Numbered from the stretch's first letter, positions 20,681 through 31,447 are shown. The stretch is DNA of 64,000 nucleotides from Macrosoma leucophasiata (GCA_036365455.1 JAWQUS010000001.1:22237001-22301000); one strand, 5' to 3'. The notes: generated by a model from the sequence alone, not told the origin. Translations and numbers: made by a program.

Positions 20681-20797
20681 TTTTTCACACAAAAACTACT
20701 GCAAAGATTCTTTCACCATTAGAAAGCTGCATTTTCTCTGAGTAACATAGGCTATATAACATTCATTGCACCCTCCGAAGCCGGAGCGAGCCGCTAG
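20681..20797 (+). mobile_element. Helitron 3' end
   Basis: Starts with TTTTTCACACAAAAACTACT and TAACATAGGCTATATAACAT, phrases common in lepidopteran Helitrons. Ends with CTCCGAAGCCGGAG (hairpin) and GAGCCGCTAG before a T, the CTRR/T rule for Helitrons. The 5' TC end was not located, so the SINE fragments upstream may lie inside the element. Confidence 0.75.
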
Positions 20798-21434
20798 TTT
20801 ACTGACAATACTTTCGTAAAGAGACACATGTAGGTACTTACTCCTATTTCAGATAGAACAAAATTAGTTCTCATGAAATTGAAATGATTGCACAAGATAA
20901 AATAATATCGTTAAGTGCTTCATAAAGTGAAATTCCGATTTCATGCATTTTTTCCATTCATTCTTTCTCAGTGCCAAATTGCAAAAGGTTTTTTGCTTCC
21001 ACTTTCTTCGGCGGCCAATCATTGATTTCCGCTAAAAGAACAATCGATAAAAACTCGATTGTAATCGAGATTCCGTTCCCAGAGTATAAATTAATTTGCT
21101 AGAATATTTCTATACAATTTTGGTATTTATGAGTGTAGCAGTTAGTGATGTGCTGGATGGTTAAAAATATGTATTCGCGGATACTGGTCCGGATAATGTA
21201 TGTCTAGTTCTAAATAATCATTTAAAAAGCAGAATTGCAGTTTAGCGAGATTTTAGTTTTTAAGATTACAGATTATGTGTCTGTGAAAGATTAAATTTCA
21301 AAAAAATATTTGAATCGGTGTGAATACGCCTGTCCTCGAACCGACAATTAGTGCTGTATAATTTTTGTAGTAATTTTTTATCGCACATTTACGTGTTTTT
21401 GCGGTATTGCGCGGTGGATATAAAAAAATATCAG
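20798..21434. other. Unassigned sequence
   Basis: No repeat or exon recognised. Confidence 0.4.
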
Positions 21435-21675
21435 CATTTTCCGAAGGAGTGGGCACAGTTAGATGTATGCATTTAAGCATACATGCAAACATTTGTTCCA
21501 TGTAAATAGGTGGTGAATCTATTTAAATCTCCAGGCACATTACCACAGCTCGATAGTTGTAAAGGAAATTTTCGGAGAATTGAACCTAACAAGACATGGG
21601 ATCACAGTTAAACCGGACCCGGCTATCGAACTCAGGAACTCATAGAATGCAGGCCGCATTACAATACTGAGTCAG
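21435..21675 (-). mobile_element. SINE-T copy, diverged
   Basis: TTTCCGAAGGAGTGGGCACA, TTTAAATCTCCAGGCACATT and CCCGGCTATCGAACTCAGGA keep the family order on the minus strand. The B box is damaged. A Helitron begins 15 bp beyond its head. Confidence 0.72.
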
Positions 21676-21797
21676 ATTTTTTAAATATTATCCTACTACT
21701 ATTATAAAGGCGAAAGTTTGTAAGTATGGATGTATGGATGTTTGTTACTCTTTCACGTAAAAACTACTGAATGGATTTGAATGAAACTTTACCACAA

Positions 21798-21859
21798 TAT
21801 AGCTTATACATCAGAATAACACATAGGCTATAGCTTATACATCAGAATAACACATAGGC
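21798..21859. repeat. 31-bp exact tandem duplication in Helitron
   Basis: Units 21798-21828 and 21829-21859 are identical (TATAGCTTATACATCAGAAT ...). The unit occurs once in related Helitron starts, so this is a local duplication. Confidence 0.93.
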
Positions 21860-22412
21860 TACAATTTTTGAGGTTTTTAATGTGAGGTCGTAGAAAAAAC
21901 AAATTTTTTGCGCTTACATTGCAAACGCTGACTGAATCCTACAAGATAGATCAAAACAATTTACTACAGTATTGTACAACTTAAAAAGGTCTACAAAAAA
22001 GTCCGTGATGGTATATGTTTATCTCTTAGGAATAACCCACAATAACCATTTTTTATCCTTTACTTTGTACGAGAAATAATGGCTTATTTACGAAGCGATT
22101 TTAAGCAATACAGTATTAATCCTTATCCAATTTAGTATCTTAAATACATTGTGCATTTAATAAGGATCAATATTGCTTTTTACAGCATGTAAATTAAATA
22201 AATATTTTCGAAGATATCACAGATTTAAAATGCAGAGTCATAGCAATTTCGGCGATAAATACCGTTTCGGTGATAAATACCGGCAGCGGCGCCGGGCGAA
22301 CGGGGCGTGGGGGGAGCGGGGTAGGTGCGGTGGGGAAGAAGTGGCTCATCGCTGAGTGCGCGACCCGAACGCGGGCAGACGCGTGAGGGCAGACGTCGTT
22401 GACGGTTGTGTC

Positions 22413-22724
22413 CGTTTTGCGAATTTTCAAGGCACTAGCGATTTGATAAAAACGTATGGTCGCCTCCGCGCATCCCAATCATACCCAACAACTTGCCATT
22501 CAATTTTAAAAGTCGCATTTTCAATGACGATCAACAAATCGCAGGGTCAAACCTTGAAGGTAGCAGGCCTACATTTGGGCACGCCATGTTTTTCTCACGG
22601 TCAGCTCTATGTGGCTTGCTCACGTGTTTCCAAAGCGAAGAATCTGCATGTTTATGCTGAAGGAAAAAGATCGTTAAATGTAGTTTATAGGAGCATACTG
22701 CAGAAGCTACCTATAGGCCTATGA
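22413..22724 (+). pseudogene. Helitron helicase C-terminal remnant
   Basis: Roughly 100 residues remain of a protein normally well over 1,000 residues long. Recognisable are INKSQGQTL, GLHLGTPCFSHGQLYVACSR and the final VYRSILQ. The open frame that contains it begins at 22356, but its first 20 or so residues come from the GC-rich stretch and are not helicase. It ends in TGA at 22722-22724, about 100 bp before the Helitron 3' end, the usual arrangement. Confidence 0.85.
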
Positions 22725-22827
22725 TTAGGGCTCTGCAGTGCTTAGTTACCGTATTTCTTACTTATTACTAGACTAGACGGGACGAACCTGAAGTCCACGC
22801 GAACGAAGTCGCGGGCAAAAGCTAGTA

Positions 22828-23183
22828 TTTTATATTTAAGAATATTTTTGACACTGATGGATTATGGACACGGCCGTTAATACTCGTATGAAACGACTTT
22901 AAAGCGTTAAGTAATTTCTCCTTGTGACTTGAGATAGATTCTGCAGAGATGTTCAACGATAGTAAAAAATTACCAAAAATAAATTTAAGGTGATACTCCA
23001 AAAAATAGAGATACGAATAGGTACATATCTTTTTACTCACAACTCTTTACGTTTCACTCCAATCCTCCTTGGATTCTTTCGGCACATCACTAGTATCAAT
23101 AATAGTTAATTTCGCTCACACTTGGGCATTAGTGGCATGAGTAGATTAGTATTGCAGACGCGACGTGGAGGCAGTTTAGTCTT
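22828..23183. other. Unassigned sequence
   Basis: Nothing recognised. Confidence 0.4.
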
Positions 23184-23231
23184 TTAGTCGCTCCTGTTTA
23201 TAACGCAATCGTTATAAACAGGAGCGACTAA
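23184..23231. repeat. Perfect 22-bp hairpin
   Basis: TTAGTCGCTCCTGTTTATAA CG, loop CAAT, and the exact complement at 23210-23231. No flanking target duplication is evident. Confidence 0.95.
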
Positions 23232-23877
23232 TAGACGTAAATGGTCGTTAGGGCAAGGTTAAGTTTTTGCTATTAAGTTTGCGGTTTAAAGTAAGTTTAT
23301 TATAATATCAGTCACTATATGTTGAAATTATTTTTGTCAATAGATTTTAAATATAGTTCGAAATTCCAAGTATCCGTCATATTCACTGGCGGTAATTGGA
23401 CAGAAAATGCGGTCTCAAAAGAAAATCTGGGCAGTCCAGACGATTTAGTAGCGTTATGACACAATGTAAATATAGAACAGTGAGGAAACTACGTACAAAG
23501 CGTTCAAAACGGCACACGCACACAAACATGCGCATCTACGAGGTTTCTAAGCGGTTCTCGCGGTGCTACAGTAGCGAGAGTTGCGTCGAGACGAACGGTC
23601 ACGTTGTGATTTGTTTTTGTTTCCACGAGTGTTTTAAAGATGCCACGAGCGTATTGCGTGGTATAGGTACGACCTGTTGCTTCAATGGAGTGTAGGTAAA
23701 TATTTTATAAAATGGGCTTAGTTTCCATACTGTTTGTATCTATACTGTGGATATGACTACTTTCACACTTTTTAAGATGTCTACATATTTGTTGTTTAAA
23801 GCACAATAACAAAATTGAGAAATTTTCTTACAAGTGATCGCGATATGCCGAAAATTTTAGAGACCTCTGTGATAGTT
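23232..23877. other. Unassigned sequence
   Basis: A 99-codon plus-strand frame (23396-23695) has no recognisable domain. Confidence 0.4.
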
Positions 23878-24121
23878 ATTATAATAATAATGGAAACCCA
23901 TTATACGTCCCACTGCTGGGCACGAGTCTCTTCCCTTTTTGGGGGGGAGGCCTGGAGCTTGCTCCACCACGCTGCTCCAATGCGGATTGATAGAGATACG
24001 GGTTAGTGGCCAATCCGCTGTCGAATGTTTTCAAACCGCCCATAAGGCCTTCAACAAGGTTTAACGACTGCTGTCTATCGATAACAACCGGGGCCGACGG
24101 CTTAGTGTGCCCTCGGAACCT
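23878..24121 (-). mobile_element. SINE-5S copy, 5S head missing
   Basis: Minus-strand copy whose 3' end is the ATT-type repeat at 23878-23891, then CGTCCCACTGCTGGGCACGA, CTCCACCACGCTGCTCCAAT and CAACAAGGTTTAACGACTGC. It stops just before the 5S-like head. This is a 5'-truncated retroposition. Confidence 0.85.
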
Positions 24122-24496
24122 ACCATACCTACCATAGTTACCTATGATCGCTTTATCGCATTTTTTAAATGAATACTCCATCAGAATCAGTAAACGCTCC
24201 CACGTATTATCTCGAATGATCCGTGCTTTTTGTCTAATCACCGTTTTTTTAGACAAAAGTAAAAGTGTAAAATTATGGCGTGTAATAGATTTATTGTAAA
24301 AGCGAAGCCAACTCGATTTTTCAACGGTCTTCGTGCTATTTTATAATCATAATATTAGATACATTATAATGTAATAACAGTCTATTGTGGGCTATAGAGT
24401 TCTAGTTGATGATTATGGATAATATTACTCGTATATCCGTTGGCATAATTTGGTTAGACGCGACTCGGGGGCTTGGTGGTACTAAGACTATTGCTT
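24122..24496. other. Unassigned sequence
   Basis: Nothing recognised. Confidence 0.4.
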
Positions 24497-24640
24497 TTTT
24501 AGGGTTCCGTAGTAAACAAGGAACCCTTATAGTTTCGCCATGTCCGTCTGTCTGTCCGTCCGCGGTTTAGCGCAAAAACTATTGGCACTAGAGACTTGAA
24601 ATTTAGCACAAGTAGATATACACCTTAATCAAGCCGACAG
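24497..24640. mobile_element. GGGTTCCG element, fragment
   Basis: TTAGGGTTCCGTAGTAAACA, AGGAACCCTTATAGTTTCGC and CATGTCCGTCTGTCTGTCC are hallmarks of a widespread lepidopteran dispersed element whose ends carry AGGGTTCCGTA in inverted orientation. Only one end region is present. Confidence 0.75.
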
Positions 24641-24744
24641 AATATAAAAGAATATAAACATGAAAAATAATCCTTAAATAACATAAATGAAATCTTTATC
24701 TTTTTTTTTATTTTTCGTTTTCTATATAGTGTGGATTATGGATG

Positions 24745-24863
24745 ACCATCTAACCGATACACGATAACACGATAGTGCTGAACACTACCATTTAGCGGCA
24801 AGTATACGAGGTAATGCCGTGGTGCCTACGCCCACGAGCTCCGTCACTGGAGCTCTACCACCA
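24745..24863 (-). mobile_element. RepA 5' half, inverted (twin-primed copy)
   Basis: Minus-strand RepA from ACCATCTAACCGATACACGA to the 5' end GAGCTCTACCACCACTAAAA. It is joined directly to a plus-strand RepA 3' half at 24871. The two halves are roughly complementary parts of a single element. Confidence 0.85.
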
Positions 24864-24870
24864 CTAAAAA

Positions 24871-24941
24871 CTGCAGGCTGCAGTCATTACTGAACATCGT
24901 GAGCTGCAGGCTTGTTTGTCACCTTCGTTCATTTAATAAAA
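24871..24941 (+). mobile_element. RepA 3' half (twin-primed copy)
   Basis: GCAGGCTGCAGTCATTACTG, then GAGCTGCAGGCTTGTTTGTC and CATTTAATAAAAT. With the inverted 5' half to its left, the arrangement is the one expected from twin priming. Confidence 0.82.
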
Positions 24942-25591
24942 TATATATATATCTATGTCCTTAACACCAATTGAAGAATGGTGACTTATTTGAATCTGTG
25001 CAGTTTTATGAAATCTCCTGCATTTATAGTTATTTTTCATATTAGATCTATAATTTAAATGGACTAGCCGGACACATGTCAAAGGCGTTAAGCTTTTAAA
25101 AAGGTACAAATATAAGGCGCAAATAGCGAGCCCCGCAAACGCCTTGAGCACCGATGACTAACACTAATAAAGCAATGGTTCGCATAAAAAAAGAACGATC
25201 AAGCTCTAAATATTTCCTTTCTAAAACACTACTTACCGATCGATCAACAATTTAAAACCGAATAAACATTTCACATCGTCAATTATTTAATTATCCGCTT
25301 TAACTATATTAGGCTAACAAAATACTTTCGTGGTCGTAACAACTCCGTCTAATGATATATACGAGGCTATAAATCATTTTGTATGCGCAAACGCAGAAAC
25401 GTTGCGTCGGCACCAATGCTAATTACATTATCTACCGGTTCTGCCGCGTTATGCTCTATTTATGTTTGGTCGAAGAACGATAGTAAGGTGATGATGTACA
25501 GTTCGCGGATTAGTTAAACTCAGTGGCGTAGATATGGTGTCCAGAGGTGATACCAGACCGTGGATTGCTATATATGATATAGATAGATATG
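24942..25591. other. Unassigned sequence
   Basis: No repeat or exon recognised. Confidence 0.4.
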
Positions 25592-25890
25592 TTTTTTTTT
25601 TTTTTTTTTTTTTTATGTAATGGTAGTGGCAAACAAGCATGCAGTTCACATTGATGTTAAGTGATGACTGCAGCTTATAGACACCCACACAAAGACCAAG
25701 GTCAAAATGCAGATGCGTTACCACTCCTGAGGCCAAGGGTGTTATGCCTCTGTGCCGGAAATTACAGGGCCGTACATTACCACCTGACCGGAACACGATA
25801 GTGCTGAACACTACCATTTAGCGGCAAGTATATTAGGTAATGCGGTGGTGCCTACGCCCGCGAGCTCCGTCACTGGAGCTCTACCACCAG
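25592..25890 (-). mobile_element. RepA copy, full length, long poly(T)
   Basis: A run of 23 T (25592-25614) marks the poly(A) end on the minus strand. The body is close to the family consensus, with GGCCAAGGGTG in place of GGCCTAAGGTG. The long homopolymer suggests recent insertion. Its 5' end faces another RepA 5' end 51 bp away. Confidence 0.92.
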
Positions 25891-25941
25891 TGAAAGGACG
25901 GAGGAGATGTGTAAGGAAAAGGTATCTTTATAGTATCTTTT

Positions 25942-26057
25942 ACTGGTAGAACTCCAGTGATGGAGCTCGCGGGTGTAGGCACCACCGCATTACCTAATAT
26001 ACTTGCCGCTAAGTGGTAGTGTTCAGCACTATCGTGTTCCGGTCGGGTGGTAATGTA
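25942..26057 (+). mobile_element. RepA 5' fragment, head-to-head with previous copy
   Basis: ACTGGTAGAACTCCAGTGAT to TTCCGGTCGGGTGGTAATGT, then abrupt loss of the 3' half. 3' loss is unusual for retroposition and suggests later deletion or recombination. Confidence 0.87.
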
Positions 26058-26225
26058 AAAAACTAAAAATCGGATAAGCCATTTCTGAAATTAGCGTGCA
26101 CAAACACACAGACAAACATACATTTTTCCGGGATAAAAAGTACTGTGCTAGTGTTGTGCGCCAAAGGTTAAAGTATAAATATACCAAGTTTCATCGTAAT
26201 CGGGCGACTGCAGCTGGCCAGTTCA
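26058..26225 (+). repeat. Helitron-like internal sequence
   Basis: ATCGGATAAGCCATTTCTGA, AACACACAGACAAACATACA, GGGATAAAAAGTACTGTGCT and CCAAGTTTCATCGTAATCGG are phrases that recur in lepidopteran Helitrons and their derivatives. No terminus is visible. Confidence 0.55.
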
Positions 26226-26267
26226 ACTTAGATCTTGCCTTCGAGCTTCTTTCTTTTCTTTCATTCT

Positions 26268-26498
26268 TCGCGCGTTCATTCCTGCTCAGAACGTGCAAAT
26301 TATGGAACGAACTTCCCTCTGAGGTGTTCCCCCGGCGCTAAAATATGGGGTTCTTCAAAACTAGCGTCAAAAGATTCCTTCAAGGCTGGCAGCGCGTTGG
26401 CATCTCCCCTATTATTGCAAATGTTCACAGGCGACGGTAACCACTTTTCATCACGTGGCCCGCCTGGTGTCTGGCAATCCTTTGACATAAAAAAAAAG
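26268..26498 (+). mobile_element. LINE-J (Jockey-like) 3' end
   Basis: Encodes the C-terminal tail RTCKLWNELPSEVFPRR, then after a frameshift FFKTSVKRFLQGWQRVG and ANVHRRR, followed by GACATAAAAAAAAA. LWNxLP and an FK..V pair are typical of the end of Jockey/CR1 reverse transcriptase proteins. Matches 51700-51939. Confidence 0.85.
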
Positions 26499-27164
26499 AG
26501 CTCCGACTCTGGAATTCTACCATCAGTTCGCTTTGCTTTCTGTGCTTACACCGTAATAATAGCTTTGTGGTTCTTCCCATACCACTGATAGAGAAGGAAA
26601 TTTTATAGGTAGAATACAAAATAAGTTGTTATATTTTTCTATAATCGTTGCATCGATCGATCAGTTCTAGCTTTTAAATCAGCAAAATATTATTTAATTG
26701 CTCCTCAATTATTCTATTAACTGTGGACTTTGCTTTCTTTCTTTCTTTCTATGTTCTGTTAACTTACCTGTGGCAAATATTCAAAATATTTGGCTCAGGA
26801 AAGTTATGTAGGTATGTTTGTTGGATTTCCATTCTATATTTAAATCTCTTCAAAAGTTATGCACTAGTAACTCGCCAAAATTATTTGTACAGAAACTCGG
26901 TTGCGCAAACGGTTTAGGACACAATGTTAATATACCATTTATCAACCGAGCATGCGCGGCTATCGTACATGTCACTTGCTTGATCACGGTGCTAGTATGG
27001 TTTATGTCAATTAGTAGCCATAATCATAAACGTTCACAATTCTGATATAGTTTGATTCAAGAAACATGCTTACTGTTCCATAATTTTATGTGCAAGTGTA
27101 GGTAATATGTAATATCATGGGAACTATTTGGAACAATTTTATATTTAACTGCCCCTGTAGTTTC
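26499..27164. other. Unassigned sequence
   Basis: Nothing recognised; a CTTT microsatellite (about 5 units) lies near 26732-26752. Confidence 0.4.
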
Positions 27165-27268
27165 TTGATCGCCAATCCGCATGCCAAGCGTGGCGATTAT
27201 GGCATATCCCCCTTATGAGGAGGCTTTGGTCCAACTGTGGATATCTTTCGGCTGATATGATGATGATT
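27165..27268 (+). mobile_element. LINE-G 3'-end fragment
   Basis: CGCCAATCCGCATGCCAAGC, GTGGCGATTATGGCATATCC, TTTCGGCTGATATGATGATG. Preceded by TTAACTGCCCCTGTAG, which resembles the first bases of a SINE-T head, so a small chimaera is possible. Confidence 0.8.
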
Positions 27269-28324
27269 CCCGTTGTATATCACTAGTTTTATTATTTAAG
27301 GTCGTGTGTGTAATTTCGAGGTTCAGTTTATTGAGTGTGCGTGCGTACCGACTTTGCCGAATGTTTTGATACGTGTGCGTTTCTTTTTCTCTGGTATAAA
27401 AAAGATTGACAGATTTTTTTTGTACCTTATGTCGAGCGCATGACGTTTCCTTTTAAATACTCAAAGGGTTATCCCTACGAATTTTCAGAATGAATATGAA
27501 CATCTTCGCCTCTTTCCATTTTTGCCATTGTATCATCATCAGCATTTCATAAAGTACTTAAAAGTACTGTGTGTTGTGTTTCAATGCGCAATGAACAAAA
27601 AATTGACAAAAAAAAACCCTTTAAAACAATAATTGTAACAATCGCAATAAAACGAACATTCAGAACGAAGCTGACAAAGTTATGAAACACTTAATACCAT
27701 TATCTCTTCATCTGTATTATGTTTCACAAACAACAACATTAATGTATCAGATCGGAACAAAAAGTAAAAACAATTCTGACAAAGCAAGCAATTATAATTT
27801 ATCGATCTAAGTTTCTAGTCTTGTTAATTACATCAGCGGTGTCAAAGCATTTTGTTGCGATTGAATCTGATGTAGAAAAATAAATGACCGTGTGTTAACC
27901 GTTTTAACAAAGCTGGATACGAAATTTGAACTTAAAATAAATAAGACCGTTACGTCAGATAACTTATTACGTAGGCTCAGGACTTCATATGAAAAAAATG
28001 TGGTCAGTTGCGGCTACCACAACCGGTAAGAACCTAATATTAATTTAGTTTCGTTAGATTCATTCATAAAATTAACCAAAAGATGTAACTACAAATTGTG
28101 TTCAAATCAAACGACTTAAGAATGAACAATCAAGGAAAGGTATTAATTGTAGAACGAAAGAATCCTAGGACAACTCCGTATGTAGAATGAACAAGCTAAA
28201 GATATATCTTTGGGACAAGCCATCAAATCAGGTGAGATCAAATCTACATCACCCGCAACCATCTTTGAATGCTATTATTCTGACATTCGTAAACAAAAAG
28301 ATTTTGAATATTTTGTCATTCCTA
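27269..28324. other. Unassigned AT-rich sequence
   Basis: No repeat family or exon recognised. Confidence 0.4.
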
Positions 28325-28389
28325 TGTCCTATGCTGAGTCAAGAAGATGAGAGAGAGAGCTACTAATTCTCTTGACACGGCATAGGACA
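28325..28389. repeat. Imperfect hairpin of about 65 nt
   Basis: TGTCCTATGC at 28325-28334 pairs with 28380-28389, and GTCAAGA with TCTTGAC, with a 3-nt internal mismatch and a loop of about 20 nt containing GAGAGAGAG. Size and shape are compatible with a microRNA precursor or a decayed MITE. There is no further evidence for either. Confidence 0.6.
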
Positions 28390-30340
28390 AAATTATTATT
28401 CTTAGATTAATAAAAACACATCGAAATCAGGGGTATATTTATGAATGAATACCAATTTATATCATGCCATACTCTCATTCAAAGATTTGGAGGAAATCTA
28501 TCTTCTACAATAGGTGGCGGACATGGCAAACTCAGACAAAAGAAAATGAGCTCCGTGTTATATAATATTACTAACTTCCTATATGACAAGACCTGACACC
28601 AGGTAGTATAACAGGAAAAATGAAAGTGGTTATATCGAAATTAATAAAAGTAACTTGCACCAGTCGGTGGTCTGGACTGGCCTTAGACGTGTTAGTTGCA
28701 AGATCGATTTAGCTCTAACTGAACACTTGTCCGGTATAAAAGTGAGATAGGAAGTAAGAAATTGAAAGTGGTCGTGGACACATTTTCACATGTCCATTTA
28801 CGTAGCGAGATCTTAGAAAAAGTGACAGAAAAAAAAGGGAAAACTGACGAACAAGTATAATTTGTGAGAGTTAATCGGAAAACAGGTTGGTTGGGTAGCG
28901 GGCGGGTTTGTTTACTCCAATAGTTGTTCCAGTATCCTTTATTATTATAATTACAGTTTTTTCATCTTGGATATACGCGTAGGATATCATGTACTTAGTA
29001 ATAGCTATGATTTGCTTTGTACAGCCTTCGGTTGTTTACCATAAAACAGTCGTAAAGCGATTCTTTTATTACAGTCTTCAATCGCAGAATTCGAAATAAC
29101 GATCTACTTCAGCTTCACAAGAGCAAAATATACAAATTAAATGTTAGGTGAAAATGATTGTTAAAATAACTTTTAAACATATCGCGTACTCCATTTTTTT
29201 ATATGCACTTCACTCAATTGTTTTTGAAAGGCTACTATTATTAAGCCTGCGTTAAGTTAACACTGGCGAAACAATGCACATTCTTTAGTATAATTATTAA
29301 AAGTCTGACAGTAAACACTATCCATTGCGTGCTTTGAAGATTTTCGTGGAGTAATAGAACGTTGGACAGCTACACTAAACACCTCGTTTCATATTGTAAA
29401 GATAGCCCTAGCCCAGGCGCTCTATCTCTAAGCTACCAAAGCGTGTAAGACTCTCAAAGTAGTCGGAGTCTTATTCTCTTTAAAACGCAACGAGATATAT
29501 CAATTATTTTACTAAGAAATAAAATATCAAGACTCTTACACGCCACACCGAAATGTTACCCAGAAATCACAAAGTGTCGCAAGCACGCACTCGGTGATAT
29601 AATTTGGTCGCAATAAGCAATTCGGTAGTTGTTCCTGTTTCTTCTCAGCAGCTGTGGTGCGTGTTAATGCATGCAATTTGGTTAATGCCACACCGACAAA
29701 CGTCCCCGCTGGATGCCCCGCATGCCGGCTCATGATATGCTAAACGGTTATTCGCTACTGAGAAAATGTAATGGAGGTTTTTCGAAAATTTCAAGTGTGT
29801 GGACTCGTGTCTTATTATCCTTGTTAGGATCTAAATTCTTCATTCTTGGTTCTTGCGCCTGTCTCAAAACTTTCCTTAGATTTCTTTCCTTTGTTTTGTC
29901 ATCTGCTTCTTTGCAAATATTATATTGATTCTACGTAATTTGAACTCGTCTGTTTCTTTTAGTATTCCTTACCTTTTTAAAACGCTTCGATTGCAACATT
30001 AGAAAAAGCTTACTTAAAATCCCCAGTTCTGTTCATACTGGTAAAGGACGCTTTCACATATCACAAACAGTAACATTAATTCCGTTTATGACACCCATTT
30101 TTAACAAGACCAATCTCAAACATACTGATTCTTCTTAAATTTCACCGTACTTTTCTCGAGACACATTTAAATGTTTATCGAACATGGTACCCCGATAAGA
30201 CAAGCCATTAGGAGCGAGCGATTACTCGGAAGAACCGTTACCCATTGGGAGTGCATGACAGTAGCTGATTTATAACTTATTCAGAGGAGCGAAGCTCGCA
30301 GGGTACATGCCAGACTAACACTATAACTCCCTACTCTACT
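28390..30340. other. Unassigned sequence, no family recognised
   Basis: About 2 kb without a recognised repeat. GCGTGTAAGA (29443) and its complement (29535) form a 10-bp inverted pair 80 bp apart. Short frames show no domain. Confidence 0.4.
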
Positions 30341-30890
30341 ATAGGTTCCCTGATCAATTACCTGCCAGATGCTACCAGAATAGCTGAACTTGTAAGGCAT
30401 TATAAGGAAATGTTAGTCTTTCTCACAAATCATGTTTGATAAATATGTGTTTTGAAAGGGCTATCAATCTTATGTGTGGAACAGCTTCTTGGTTTAGTCT
30501 ATCTTTGTGGTTGCAATCATGGGATGAATCTTATGATATAGCAATTACATATTACAAAGCTGCTGTAGTATTCTTCTTCTTAAAATGTCTTATAAACATT
30601 TTACCAGCCAGCAGACTTCATAATCATTCATTTCAGCTATATGTATACACTGTACTATATATATTCTTTGATCAATTGCTTACCAGAAGCTACCAGGGTA
30701 GCTGAACATGCAAGGATTCATTCTAAGGAGATATGAGTCTTTCTCACAAATAATATTCGTTAGTAAACACACGTTTAAAATTGAGTACAGGCTGAGTATG
30801 CCTTATACTTATATATTATTAAAGGTATAATTATAGGATCTTTGGTCAATTGCCTGCCAATATAGTCCAACTGAGCTAAATCTTATATGT
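30341..30890. repeat. Decayed tandem repeat, three units
   Basis: Units start near 30341, 30660 and 30832. Shared pieces: TTCCCTGATCAATTACCTGC against TTTGATCAATTGCTTACCAG and TTTGGTCAATTGCCTGCC; AGCTACCAGGGTAGCTGAAC; GTCTTTCTCACAAAT. The spacing is uneven (about 320 and 170 bp) and divergence is high. Confidence 0.6.
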
Positions 30891-31141
30891 GTTTTGTCCA
30901 GCTTCCCCCCAACCCCCAACGTTGATCCTGGCTAAAATCTCCGCCCATTCAAATTTCAGGTTCGGCCACTGTCTGTACATTCAAAACTGGTATTATTATA
31001 TACGTATCAGTAATTCTAACCATTACAGCTTTACAGCACTGTTGAATGTGAAGTGTTAAGAGTTCCAAATTTTGCATTAACGTTCTCTTTATGACGAACG
31101 TGCTCACTAAGACGGGATTTTACGAAATTCGATCCCTAAGG

Positions 31142-31272
31142 GTTTTTTATGTCAAAGGATTGACAGACATGCAGACGGGCCACCTGATGGAAAGTGGTTA
31201 CCGCCGCCTATGAACATTTGCAACATCAGGGGAGTTGCCAGCGCGCTGCCAGCCCTGAAGGACTCTAAAAAG
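31142..31272 (-). mobile_element. LINE-J 3'-end fragment
   Basis: The minus strand gives TTCAGGGCTGGCAGCGCGCT, ATGTTGCAAATGTTCATAGG and CGGTAACCACTTTCCATCAG, ending GACATAAAAAACC. Same terminal 120 bp as 51800-51939. Confidence 0.85.
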
Positions 31273-31358
31273 TTGTTGTTAGAATTGGTTGTTTTTAAAA
31301 TTAATAGTTTGCATGAAATTTCGTTACTACAAGTGCTAGGAGTCTCGAAATTTTTGCT

Positions 31359-31447
31359 GTCACCCATCACACACCCGACCGCGCCCGTATCGCTTAACCG
31401 AGTAGATCGCTTCCGATCTACAACAGACGCGGGGCCATGCGCGCTTC
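31359..31447 (-). mobile_element. SINE-5S head fragment
   Basis: Only the 5S-like head is present: on the minus strand CATGGCCCCGCG, CGGTTAAGCGATACGGGCGC and GGTCGGGTGTGTGATGGGTG. It shares GATACGGG with the copy at 50155 rather than the CACTACGGG of other copies. The 3' body is missing, which retroposition does not usually produce. Confidence 0.78.

Larger units (their letters stand above)
21691..22827 (+). mobile_element. Helitron with helicase remnant, both ends present
   Basis: 5' end TCCTACTACTATTATAAAGG after an A, and 3' end with the hairpin CGCGAACGAAGTCGCG and AAAAGCTAG before a T. This is exactly the A/T insertion and TC...CTRR pattern. A frame at 22413-22724 encodes the end of the PIF1-like helicase: AFSMTINKSQGQTLKVAGL (motif V region) and HGQLYVACSRVSKAKNL (motif VI region with the arginine). 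The replication-initiator domain and most of the helicase are missing, so it cannot move alone. 22250-22400 is strongly GC-rich, unlike the rest, and may be captured DNA. Confidence 0.9.

Noticed and set aside
25449..25817. 122-codon minus-strand frame
   Set aside because: It is a translation of RepA. The similar frame at 54780-55001 arises for the same reason.
29400..29460. tRNA D-arm-like TAGCTTAGAGATAGAGC on the minus strand
   Set aside because: No T arm or acceptor stem can be assembled around it.
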